A DNA stretch of 64,000 nucleotides from Rotaria sp. Silwood1. Lineage: Eukaryota; Rotifera; Eurotatoria; Philodinida; Philodinidae. Made by a program: the position numbers and the translations under genes. The stretch spans positions 425,103 to 489,102 of the forward strand of contig CAJNOP010000057.1 of the NCBI GenBank assembly GCA_905250075.1. Direction: 5' to 3'. Every line of letters begins with the position of its first letter. The stretch's first letter is position 1. The notes beneath the pieces were generated by a model. The model ran no database searches and was not told the DNA's origin. It saw only the letters and a program-made list of their open reading frames with translations. Positions 46,142-56,630 of this stretch are shown in pieces.

Positions 46142-46195
46142 GGGTGTGGGTGTGGTTGTTAGTCTTTTCTCCAGCTACACCCACACTCACACCCT
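46142..46195. repeat. G/T-rich TGTGGG-type hairpin at the edge of the JNK pseudogene
   Basis: The left arm (about 46142-46155, GGGTGTGGGTGTGG) pairs with the right arm (46177-46195, ACACCCACACTCACACCCT). The loop is about 20 bases. It is nearly the same as the hairpin at 42804-42855. Homology of the neighbouring kinase fragment stops within a few bases of the right arm. Confidence 0.75.
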
Positions 46196-46199
46196 AGGT

Positions 46200-46480
46200 A
46201 GAAATAATTGATCCGAAAATAATCTTTCAAGTGAATAACCTGAGCATTTTTGGCTGATTTTCAAGATAATTTCGAACTATTGGTTGTAAACGACCTAAAA
46301 ATCGCTTGATGATATTTCTAATTGTTCAATAATTTTATTGCATTGGTCAATCTCTTTTATTTAATAAACAAGAAAAAAAGTTATTTGATTTAATTAAATA
46401 CAACATATGATCTGTTCGAAGAAAAATTACATGTCCACGAATCATTTCTCTAAAAATACATCCAACTGACCAAATATCAA
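46200..46480 (-). pseudogene. JNK-type MAP kinase fragment (pseudogene)
   Basis: After a TTTTAG acceptor at 46481-46482 the minus strand reads VDIWSVGCIFREMIRG and FLRTDH, then a small intron-like stretch, then DQCNKIIEQLEISSSDF. This is the kinase subdomain IX-X region typical of JNK (VDIWSVGCIMGEMI, DQWNKVIEQLGTP). A stop (TAG) follows. Shifts of frame continue the homology as RLQPIVRNYLENQP and SGYSLERLF. Stops, frameshifts, W-to-C in DQW and the missing kinase core make it a dead fragment. The match ends at the G/T-rich hairpin. JNK itself is a cytoplasmic and nuclear stress kinase. Confidence 0.8.
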
Positions 46481-47071
46481 CTAAAATAGATACATTTATT
46501 CATGTGTGAATTGCAGCTTTTTGGTAAGGTGCGGAAAATGCAATATTCGAGTGGATTTTTTTCTCTTTCGTTTACGTATGGTTCGATAGAGCTCGAAGAA
46601 CGGATTATAAATATATACTTTTCCTTTCGATTTGGTCACTGTTTGACTGAAAATACTTCGAAAAACTCAAATGACTGAAAGATGACAATCCGTAACCATG
46701 CATTTGCTTGTTTGTATGAAATCTTAGCAGTTTTGATCGTATTAATCTTTTCGAAACTTCTAAAAGTATTATATTCGGATTTACCATGAAAAATTGAGTA
46801 GGAAAACATTATTGAATTGAATACGATGTTTAAAAAATATTTGAAAACTTTGTCCACTAAAAGCAACACACATATATGCCTTAGAGTCTATATTGATGAG
46901 CATCTTTATAAACATATCTATGTAGGTTGTAGTCCTTCAAGTATGTTCGTTATCAACGATAAAATATTGATCTAAATATTCAATTGATTTAATTGGAAAG
47001 CAATGAAGATAATATAGAAATTTTTTCAGTTCGATTGACTGATGCCGATCTGGACCAGAGTTGTCGATTGA

Positions 47072-47150
47072 GGGTGTGGGTGGGTGGGGTGTGGGTGTGG
47101 GTGGGTGTGGGCGGGGGGTGGGGGGGGGGTGGGTGGGTGTGGGTGTGGGA
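47072..47150 (+). repeat. G-rich telomere-like tract (TGTGGG units)
   Basis: 79 bases of G and T with a single C. The tract holds at least six TGTGGG units mixed with GGGTGGG variants and a run of nine or more G. I recall TGTGGG as the telomeric repeat of bdelloid rotifers, so this may be an interstitial telomeric sequence. Simple slippage of a G/T repeat is the alternative. Confidence 0.7.
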
Positions 47151-47180
47151 ACATATAGAAAGGAGTAGTGTTTTACATGG

Positions 47181-47325
47181 ATAAACGCGTCGTAGTGAAC
47201 GTGTTTGGTTGATTTGTAGCTGTTTTTATCGATAAATGATGCGTTTGAACGCGTTTTCAAACGTGCGTTTAACCTCTAGTGAAAACATGTGAACATAAAA
47301 ATAAACGCGTTGGAACGCAAACTTT
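47181..47325. repeat. Cluster of AACGCG/ACGCGTT motifs
   Basis: ATAAACGCGT occurs at 47181-47190 and again at 47301-47310. Between them are GCGTTTGAACGCG and ACGTGCGTTTAA, so the same CpG-containing motif appears several times in both orientations within 145 bp of otherwise AT-rich DNA. It begins 30 bp after the G-rich tract. Confidence 0.5.
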
Positions 47326-50300
47326 TCCAAATTTTTTTTTCGTGAGGAGTTTCGAAAATTCTTTAAAAAAATTGATGGAAAACCTTTTTAATGCCATTTG
47401 GTGACTACCGACAGCATCACAGTTTGACATGAAAGATGATAATTCAAGCAATTATTTCTCTGATACATTGGCTTAAGTTCATTTTTTTGGAAATTAACGC
47501 AGATTCAGGTCAATTCGACACCGTTTTTCAAGAAGTGGTTCGAGTTCGGTTTAGCTCGTTCTCGGTCTATCTGAAGAACTATATCCATAGTTACATTAGT
47601 TCTGATCCAAATGAACGACATATATCTTATTTAGATAGCTTATCTAAACCACTCTTACAATAAAATTATTACACCACATTAATTGCTGTAAACTGTAGCT
47701 GTCACAATAAATTGGAAATCGGACTTTCAGGTTTAGTTTTCCATAATCATGGTAAATTTTTCATCATAAATGAAACGCTAACTCTCCTTGTCAAAACAAT
47801 GTATTTGAACTTTACTATAGTATGAAACATCAAGAAAATTTTTCAAGCTATCGTTAGATAATTTAAATAAGAATCCGGATGAATCATGCAGACGCAAAGA
47901 GAATACAATGTGGCTTTTTGCTTTTCAGTACTATTTAATGATTTCTACGAGTGAAAGTCAGTTTTTATTTATTAAACTGAAATGAGCAGAAATAATCAGA
48001 AGTCCTTAAAACTGAAGGAAATCATGAAACATCATTAGAAATCGAGAAAAACCATGATTTCATTTTCTGTTTTTCCTACTGATGATTTTCAGTGTTTATT
48101 AATGATTTCAATTGATTTGCAGCGATTTTTAATTATTTGTGATAGTTTGCAGAAGTTTCTAACCATTGCCAGTAATTTTTCAATATTCTCAATCCATTAC
48201 AATGCGTTTTAATGTTTTCGATAATTTCTAGTGATTTTTTTTTACTAAACATTAATTTGTTCCTTTTCGGTTTAATAGCGTAAATTTTTTCCACCCGTAC
48301 ATAGGATCAATCATCAGCAGAATAACTTTTCCAATACCATATTTTAAGTATGTAAGAAGATCTCGGTTGAGTATTCTAATGAAGAATTGTCTCAGTACAT
48401 AGGTACTTAACATGTACCTGCCTTGTTTCTATAGCATTCCATGAAAAATGTTTCAAGAACCTAATAGATTAAACATTTAGAAGCATTCTGTAGTCAATTG
48501 TAAAAAACTTGTTAAGTAGCCTAAAGTCTTTTTGACATACTAGTATTAGAATACCCTGAACTTAGTATATTCACTAGGAAAGTCGTATGATAAATCATTC
48601 ATTAAAAAATATGTCATTCATTGATGTTATTCTACACTTACGAAATAATAAATAACCCTGAGTTATAAATTTACATATTTATGATGAATTTTCCATAAAT
48701 TTGTGTTCTTTTTTATTCTGCTTTTGATAGCAGCATAAATAATACATCTTCGAATAACCATCTAGTAATGACAGAAACAAAATCACTAAATATAATGTCT
48801 AGCCTTGCTAATAATCTAATCTTAGTACTGAATTTTAATGAACAATCATTTCCATTTCTCAATCATCCAAATAGAAATAACTGTACATTTAAACTATCTT
48901 GTATTCTACAAAGGAATGATTTCAAAGTTTTGAATGTCGTTCGACTTGATCTCATGATTACGAATAGATTTAGATGAGATTAAGCCGAGTATAAAAGGAC
49001 TTGGGTCCATAACTGATTGGTCAAAAGTTGCGCTCATTTTATTGAGTTTTAACTCAGGGCAACGTGTTTCCAACAAAAAAAGTCAGATAAGAAGTTTTGC
49101 ACAGAAATTTTACCTATAGATAGATCTGAAAGTTATTCGAAAGTTGTAAAAGTTTTAAACAAAATGAATCGGTCTTATTTCAGACGTGAAGTTACCAAAC
49201 AAAATCAGTTGTTTACCATCAGTCATTGCATAAGGCAGTTTTATTTGTGTTTTGAATATTTTAAGAAATACTTGTTCATTTTCTTTAAAACTATCAGTGT
49301 TTTCTAATAACTTTTAACCTTGTCTATAAGCAAAATTCCAGATCAAAACTTTTCATATGAAGATTTTCAAAAAGATACTATTCTGAACTGTATAAAAAAA
49401 AATCCTATAAAACATTCACGAATTATTCTTGGTAGGCCATGAGTTTGAGTTCTTTTAGGCTTCTCACAAAGCTCAAGTCATTGTCATGACATTAATTTGA
49501 ATAGTGTGCAATATTTAGGAATGTTCTTGCCTTAGTGAAAAAGATAGAAAGCAGCTTCGAGGTACTTAGAAACTTCAACAGTTCGATATATTCCAAATTG
49601 ATGAACGTGCAGAGCAGCTAAATAATGTAACAACATATTATAAGGATGAACTACGCTCTTTCCCTGACATTTTTATCATATATGTATTTTCAAATGAGTT
49701 ATACCATTTTTAATTCATTTTAATATAAAACTTTAAATAAATTAAGATTAAAATCTTACAAATAAATTAATCGACAAAGTGCATCAATGAATATAAATCA
49801 ATATTCAAATCAAGTGAATGAATGATAACTGGTGCCAAAAAAAAAAAGAATATCAATCAAAATTTTCGAAATCTAAAGCATGTTACTTCACAATCGATAT
49901 TCTATTCATGTGAGTCGATTTTCATCTGATTTCTACTCATGTAAAAAATGAAATTCATTAATCTATTGCTATCGTGTTCTGATTCATGATATAAATTTAC
50001 TTAATAGAATATGATTTCTTAGTTAAAGAAGAGAAAAAAATCTACGATTTTGTTCGTCATTCATAACATAAAATGTGTAAACTTCTATAAAGTTGAAACC
50101 AGATATTTAATTGATGAAACATTAACCACACTAGAAACACAAAGGGAATAAAAACCAAGAAAGTTCATTAGATTTGCTGAATTTATTCTAATTTAACTCG
50201 ATAATAAATATTTTTCTCTTCTCGAGTGGTATTATAAATTCAAGTTTAAAGTAAATTTCTTGATAAATACATTTGTTTTTTGTTCATATTTTTCCTCTTC

Positions 50301-50691
50301 TACGAAAAATTAACAACAACTACTTTTCGCAGATAATTATTTGATTAGAATAGATCATATATCTTTTACTATGTTTGTACATTGTCGAAGTTTAATAATT
50401 AACAACTACTAAAAGAATATAAATCGTCAAAGAAAATGTATACAAAATTCAAACTATTGTTTGACAATGAAATTTACACAAGCAAAACGTAGATTTTCAA
50501 GAGTTCAGAAATTAATATATTCAAGATGATTAATAAGAATAGTAAATAATCTTTTCGCGATCTTTAATTGCACTAATTAGTGTAAATTGAGCTACATCAA
50601 AACACTAGTTTTTTAAACAACTAGAATATTCATTATAATCAACAATAGATTTACAAAATCATATTGATTCAATAGTTTGTCCAGCTGCTGC
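47326..50691. other. Gene-poor stretch
   Basis: No supported gene. About 47990-48240 contains loosely repeated short units around a GATTTTCAGT / GATTTGCAG theme, possibly a worn minisatellite. Short open frames at 47436-47663 and 48768-48977 lack domains and splice context. Confidence 0.45.
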
Positions 50692-51642
50692 TTATTCTGA
50701 TGAATTCAACGGAAATGTTATCGGAACAGGTATTGACGGTCGTCGTCTTATATATCTATCCAAACGATCACGAGTCGATTTCCATGCATGTAAAAAGCTT
50801 ACGTCAAGTGCAGCTATTATAATTGGATCAACTGTTATACTTAGATAATTTAATATTTGAGCGATTATTCCAACTGTACTACTTTTATAAACAAATGGAA
50901 ATACAACTAGATGAGGTGACCATAAAATTAACCATAAAGAATAGAATACACAAGATTGTACAACTAATTGTCGATGATATTTTAATCGTGCATCAACAAT
51001 TATTTGTGTTTGAATACCATGAGTATTATGAATATAATTAAGACTAAGTAAAAGAAAGATTAATGTCAAGATAACTGGTATAAAATAAGAAAATAGAAGA
51101 AATAAAAGTTGAATAGTCAATGTAACAGGTAGAAGATCACATACATCACCTGGTGGATTTTCAAGAACAGACCATCCACATATAATTATAATAATATGAC
51201 TGAATAGAGGTATAATATAAATGAGAAAATGAACAATAATAATCAAACGACGATTTAATGAATAAACATTATGATTATAAGCTATTTGTAAATAACGACA
51301 GATATTTAATGCTAAAAGAATATAACTTTGTATTAAATTCAAATAATTATCAAAGATAGCTTCGCTATAACATATGATCATACGAAAAAGATAAGGTAGA
51401 CATACTGGTAACCACCGATAAGCATAAAGTAAAAAGAATCGAATAAGTAATAGAAAATCAGTTATTAGATAAGCATAAAGCCATTGCATAGAATGTTGAC
51501 GAACTGATGGATATGCAATAAACTGAATCCAGAAAAAAATATGATTCATTGTGGCAAAAATACATATATAATATATAGGTATGTTTATTTTTATAGCTTG
51601 TTGAGACCATCGAATAAGTTCACAATCTGTTTTATTGTTCAT
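50692..51642 (-). CDS. Rhodopsin-type GPCR, intronless, 316 aa
   Basis: One uninterrupted frame with seven hydrophobic segments at about 19-43, 52-75, 97-118, 134-156, 176-203, 226-252 and 258-280. An N-glycosylation site (NKT) is near the N-terminus. The end of TM3 has NICRYLQI in place of the DRY box. TM7 has VDPIIIAALD in place of NPxxY. TM6 contains LWLILWSPH, a variant of the CWxP motif. The tail is short and basic. Bdelloid-type rotifers carry many such intronless receptors, and the ligand is unknown. A chemoreceptor or neuropeptide role is inference. A broken partial copy lies about 5 kb away at 56350-56630. No AG sits immediately before the ATG. Confidence 0.88.
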   Translation of the reverse strand: MNNKTDCELIRWSQQAIKINIPIYYICIFATMNHIFFWIQFIAYPSVRQHSMQWLYAYLITDFLLLIRFFLLYAYRWLPVCLPYLFRMIICYSEAIFDNYLNLIQSYILLALNICRYLQIAYNHNVYSLNRRLIIIVHFLIYIIPLFSHIIIIICGWSVLENPPGDVCDLLPVTLTIQLLFLLFSYFIPVILTLIFLLLSLNYIHNTHGIQTQIIVDARLKYHRQLVVQSCVFYSLWLILWSPHLVVFPFVYKSSTVGIIAQILNYLSITVDPIIIAALDVSFLHAWKSTRDRLDRYIRRRPSIPVPITFPLNSSE

Positions 51643-54600
51643 TTTCGTCGTAGAATTTTCAAATAGAGCCTATAACATGAATTATGTATTTATGTTTTAG
51701 TAAAGAAAATAAAGTAATAGTCAACATGACTAATACTAAAAGATAAAATATCACTAGTTACGGTAAAAAAAAAAAGAAATCATTAGGAATGGTCATTGTT
51801 GTATGTTATTTAATGATATATACTCATTTCTGAAGGAAGATGAGAAAGTAAATAATATGAAATACTAATCACTAAGATAAACACATGTCTGTTGGCATAT
51901 GTGTCTGCTGTATTTTTTAAATGACAATTTTCTTAGAGTATATTTCGATTTGAAGCATTATCATATCATCCCATAAAATATGTTTATGAGAATATACATA
52001 CATGCATATTAATCGATAATGTAAGCAGAAGATTGATTCGAGTATGTATACTGGTGTAACACTAAATGACAGTTTTCTATGACAAAGGTTAAAGAGAAAG
52101 GAATAAATAGAAGGGATTCACTTTTTCATACAGTCGAATAGAGTCAGTTTTGCCGTTCTTCTGCGATTGCAAGCTGGCAAAAAGTATTGAATGAAAAGAA
52201 GAAAGAAAACGTTATGATTGTATTGTCGTCTTTTGCATCTGTTGTAAATGTCTTCAATCGTCTAGATATATTTAGAGTGTTGTAGCAGATAAGCGCGAAA
52301 GAAAAAAAATCAAAAAGGAAAATATTCTAGCCACAATTAACAATAGTCAAAATGAACAATATCCGTTTTTATGACGCACGACATTGATAAAAAATAAATT
52401 ATATTGTTATAACATGAATCAATAATCAAAAGAGATTGATGTTTCTTTCCGGCTAAGTATTTCAATTATTTTATGTAAGATAAAAAAAAGAAGAAATAGT
52501 TTCGTTTTTCTTCTCAACATTCAACATTATAAAATGCCGTTATTGAAATAAGAAAATGAATAAATGGTAAAAAAAAAGAGAAACTTTGGATTATAAATCT
52601 TTCTTCACATACCACTTGGTTAAGATTTACTGACAAGCAAAGAAAATTTTCATATACTTAGTTTTTTGTATTATATCTACTTTTCTCTTCTTTCTAGTAG
52701 AAGAAATTATACGTTAGAAATTTTATTAAAAAATATAGGAGAGAAAAAGATTACACTATGAAATTATTTCATAAGAATTCTCAAAAGATAATATGAACAT
52801 AAAGTAGTTGGAAGTCTTATCAAAAAGAAATATAAAATACCTTAAGGCTCTTTATTATCCAGACTAATGTCAAAAAGAACTTGTCATGTATATATATGAC
52901 TTTTATAAAATGTGAAATATGTCATCGGAAGTAGCTGCCGTATGAAGATATGTTGAAGTGATTCTGCATCGTTAAAATATGATTATGAGTTATTTTCCTC
53001 TGTAGTATCTCATAAAATCCATTACTTATACACAAAAACTCACTTAGAAACTTCAATGTTGTTAAATTTAACTAATTAACAACAATATATCTTGTTTACA
53101 TTAAAGCATTAGTATGAACTTTTCCTACGAGATTAATATCTAATAAAGTTATATTCTCATTACAACATAATATAAACACGAATTCTAAGATATTAATCAA
53201 TTATTTTCAACAATAAAACTAGTAATATTTTAAAATTTTACTTTTAAAATTACTGTTTGAGTACAGATAAAAACAATCTTGATCATTGAAAAGATCAATA
53301 GAAGAGATTTCATATTCAATCATTTAAATTAAATTTTTCATATAGTATTTTTCGAAATTTCAGTATAGTTTATATATCTATGATGCACGTAAAAAGCAGG
53401 AAATCATGATACATCCATTTACTAATACTTTGTAAAAGGTATGACTCTAGGTTAATGTTTTTTGTTTCCTTCTCGTTTATTCTTTCTTGTTCTATTTTGA
53501 CATTACTATGTAAAGAAAATTGCTAGTGATTGTTCTTCGACAGAATTCGCATGCGACAATGTCAGAACAACAAAAAATAAGGAATAGCCTATCTGAGACT
53601 ATAACAAAAAAATGAGTGATTATTATTTCCTTTATATTTAATGGATAGAAGCAAAAATCAATTATCACATTACAGACAACTATTAAATTATATTTTTAAA
53701 TGAAACACTACTATCGATCAAAAAAGTAATATGTTCCTTAGAGAATTTTTGAATAAAATTTATTTTACTCAGTTTTATTCTTCTTTAAAATGAAGAACAA
53801 AACTTTAATAAAAAACCACAAGTTCGCTCCAACATAGTATACCAGTTCCTAACAGAGAACACAAATAACGTTAGAGATTTGCAAAATATTACTAGGGAAG
53901 TATTTTTAAACATGAAATATTTACACAAAAATAATTGTGTACCAGTATATTTGTTATACTCTAGGATGAAATGTTTCTTATAAATGACAATAAAGTAATG
54001 CGCGATTGACATCCGTATAGGGAGTTATGTAGTCTCAAATCAGATCTTATCGCTCTCACTAATAATAAACATAAGAAAGAGCTTATAAAGCCGAGACAAT
54101 TATTCAAATGCATATGAAATTCATAAAGACAAAATGTAAATCTGCATTGTAGACTAGCGGCTAATACAACTATTTTGTTTCCGATTAATTTTCTTTTTTT
54201 ATTCCATTCTGCAATAAATTAATCTTTCTAATTTTGTTGTTGTATCTTGCATTTCAGAGAAAACATCATTGAAAAGTTTATTCAGTCGTATGAACTTCTT
54301 CTGAAATAACAAAAAGAATTCTACAAATGAAGAAAAATAATTGAATATATTTTACATCTAAAATTAGGACATAATAGGATATTGCTGATATAAGAATAAT
54401 TAAAAAGAATTACAAAAGGGCTGATACATTCAGTAATCAATGTTGTGGAATCAAAATATCGATGAGATAAGTTTGTGAATATCACATGTTTCGAACAGAG
54501 ATATAAAAAAAAGGTTTATGATAGAATAATTCGAATCTTTAAAGAATATCGTTCAAACTATTGTGCATGAAACACATTTTCACAGTTTAATTTTTCCTTT

Positions 54601-56349
54601 GGATTGAGCATGAAATTTTCCGAACATTTTTCAGAATTTTTTATGAATAGACGACTGCTGGGATAGTATAAGAAAGGATACATGATTTCTTAAGATAGAC
54701 TAGAATCATATCGGTTGAACGAAAGAAACTGTGCTGACTGAGGCAGCTGATTTTTAGGATTTTAGTTTAACTTTTAAATACATCGTAAATCATTAATAAA
54801 AAGTAAAAAGGCAAATAGAACTAATTTATCGGAATGTTTCAATGGAGATGTGTATTTCAGTTCTATGGAATTTTTCAGATACAACAACTGAAACACAATG
54901 ATGAAAATGAACATTGACTACTAGTGTACATAATTGTATTAGTATTTCCTAAGTAAGTAATTTCCAGTTGTTTAAACAAAACTTTTTTTTTTGCAAAACA
55001 ATATAGTCATGTTTCAAAAGTGCCAGAAAATTTCCAGGAAACGAAGTATGTATTCCAGTCCATATCTAGTTATCAAAGAGCTTTCCTTTTCTACAGTTTT
55101 TTGTATATTTCCTAAATGACCTTAAAATGACTGATGATAGAAGTTTATTAGTGATCAATCGAGTCCTTCTTTTCTTTTTCGAATTCCATATCTAGAGTTC
55201 ATTTTTCTGTAACGCGATGATCTCGAGAACAACACATCGTTAGATGTTTGTCGAAACGTTATGAGAGATGTTGAAATCTCGGTATGTTGCAAAGTTTCAG
55301 TGTATCATTTCGTTTGCCTAAAGTCAAATCTACAGATTATTTTCATTATGTCGATATAATGAAGCAAGAATTAATGGTGATCTTAGCAATAAAATAGAAA
55401 AAGCACGACTCTAGTACATGCTTTGTGCTTGAAAGATACAGAAATCGCGTCTTTTCCCCCTTGTTTTAGCGATGATTAATTATCGTTAACATTAATGATA
55501 ACCTCATTAATGGATAATTGCTAACATCGGTGTTTTTGCTAATGTATTTACTTGATATACGCATAAAAAGTTGTGTCGAAGTAAAAGTGTGGAGGTCGAA
55601 AACGTATCAGGTTTTTCCAATCTTTTTGAAGACATTATACTTGCTTCCAAATAACAATCCAAAAAGAGAAAATTTTTTTCCTGGATTTAGAAGCTTCGAG
55701 ATAATTAAAACGATGACAGCAACAAAGCATAGCCGTCACTCATTTTGCTTATATCTAAAACAGTTGTAAAAACAACTAATGATAGGTAATATCTTAGAAA
55801 GATAATCAAGCGATTAACCGATAGTATCCATGAGAAACATATTGATGATTGTTAATGGAATTTTCTTAATAATGCATATGGAAATGACTACTTTACAAAT
55901 TCTTTCAGACTTTAACTAGCTGATTGATCGAAACATAAATTTCACAGTTTATTCCGATCAAAAACCAAGTCTGATTTCAGTAAAGCATTAATACTGTGAG
56001 GAGAAAAAGCGATTTATGATCAATCATAAAAACAACTTTTTATTTCTTTTGTGAGATATCAAGTTTTTTCAATAATCAACATTCCTAACTTCACACTAAA
56101 TTTCGCTATCAAGTGACACTTGGATGCCATTTAGTTGTTTGCGTTTTTCATTTAAAATGATTTCTGGGATCTAGCTAATATGACATAGAGAAAAGCACTT
56201 AATGAAATGATTATTTCATTATTTTTCGACAAAAAATTATAACGCACTTGTTCAACTACAAATAAAAATCTCGTGATTTTCATCCTGTTTTTTTTTTACG
56301 GTAAATCTGCTAGTTTCGAATACCTGGATTCTGTCAGTTTATTAATAAT
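51643..56349. other. Gene-poor stretch between the GPCR and its broken copy
   Basis: About 4.7 kb of AT-rich DNA with no coding-like frames that I can support. The longest small frames (for example 53785-54012 and 55518-55769) have no domain or splice context. Confidence 0.5.
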
Positions 56350-56630
56350 AGATTCAGATAATTGTCAAAGATAGCTTCACTATAACATATGATCATGCGA
56401 AAAAAGAAGAGGTAGACACACTGACAACCATCGATCAGAATAATGCCATTGTATAGAATGTTGATGAACTGATGAATATGCAATAATTTGAATCTAGAAA
56501 AGAAAATGACTAGTTATGAGAAAAATACATGTATACAAGACAGGTTTAACTATTTTTGTAGGTTGTTGAGATCATTAAATAAGTTTACAATTTATTGTAT
56601 TAGTCACTTTCCTCGCAGGATGTGCAGCTA
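56350..56630 (-). pseudogene. Truncated GPCR pseudogene, partial copy of the gene at 50692-51642
   Basis: Bases from about 56350 to 56630 match the 5' third of the GPCR gene (about 51340-51655) almost base for base over blocks such as CAAAGATAGCTTC and CTATAACATATGATCAT. Roughly 50-65 bp are missing in the middle, the start codon is changed (CAT to CAC on the plus strand), and small indels shift the frame. The rest of the receptor is absent. It looks like an old local duplication that has decayed. Confidence 0.85.

Noticed and set aside
46937-47260. Pro/Thr/His-rich frame across 47.0-47.2 kb
   Set aside because: It is only the translation of the G/T-rich repeat on the opposite strand.
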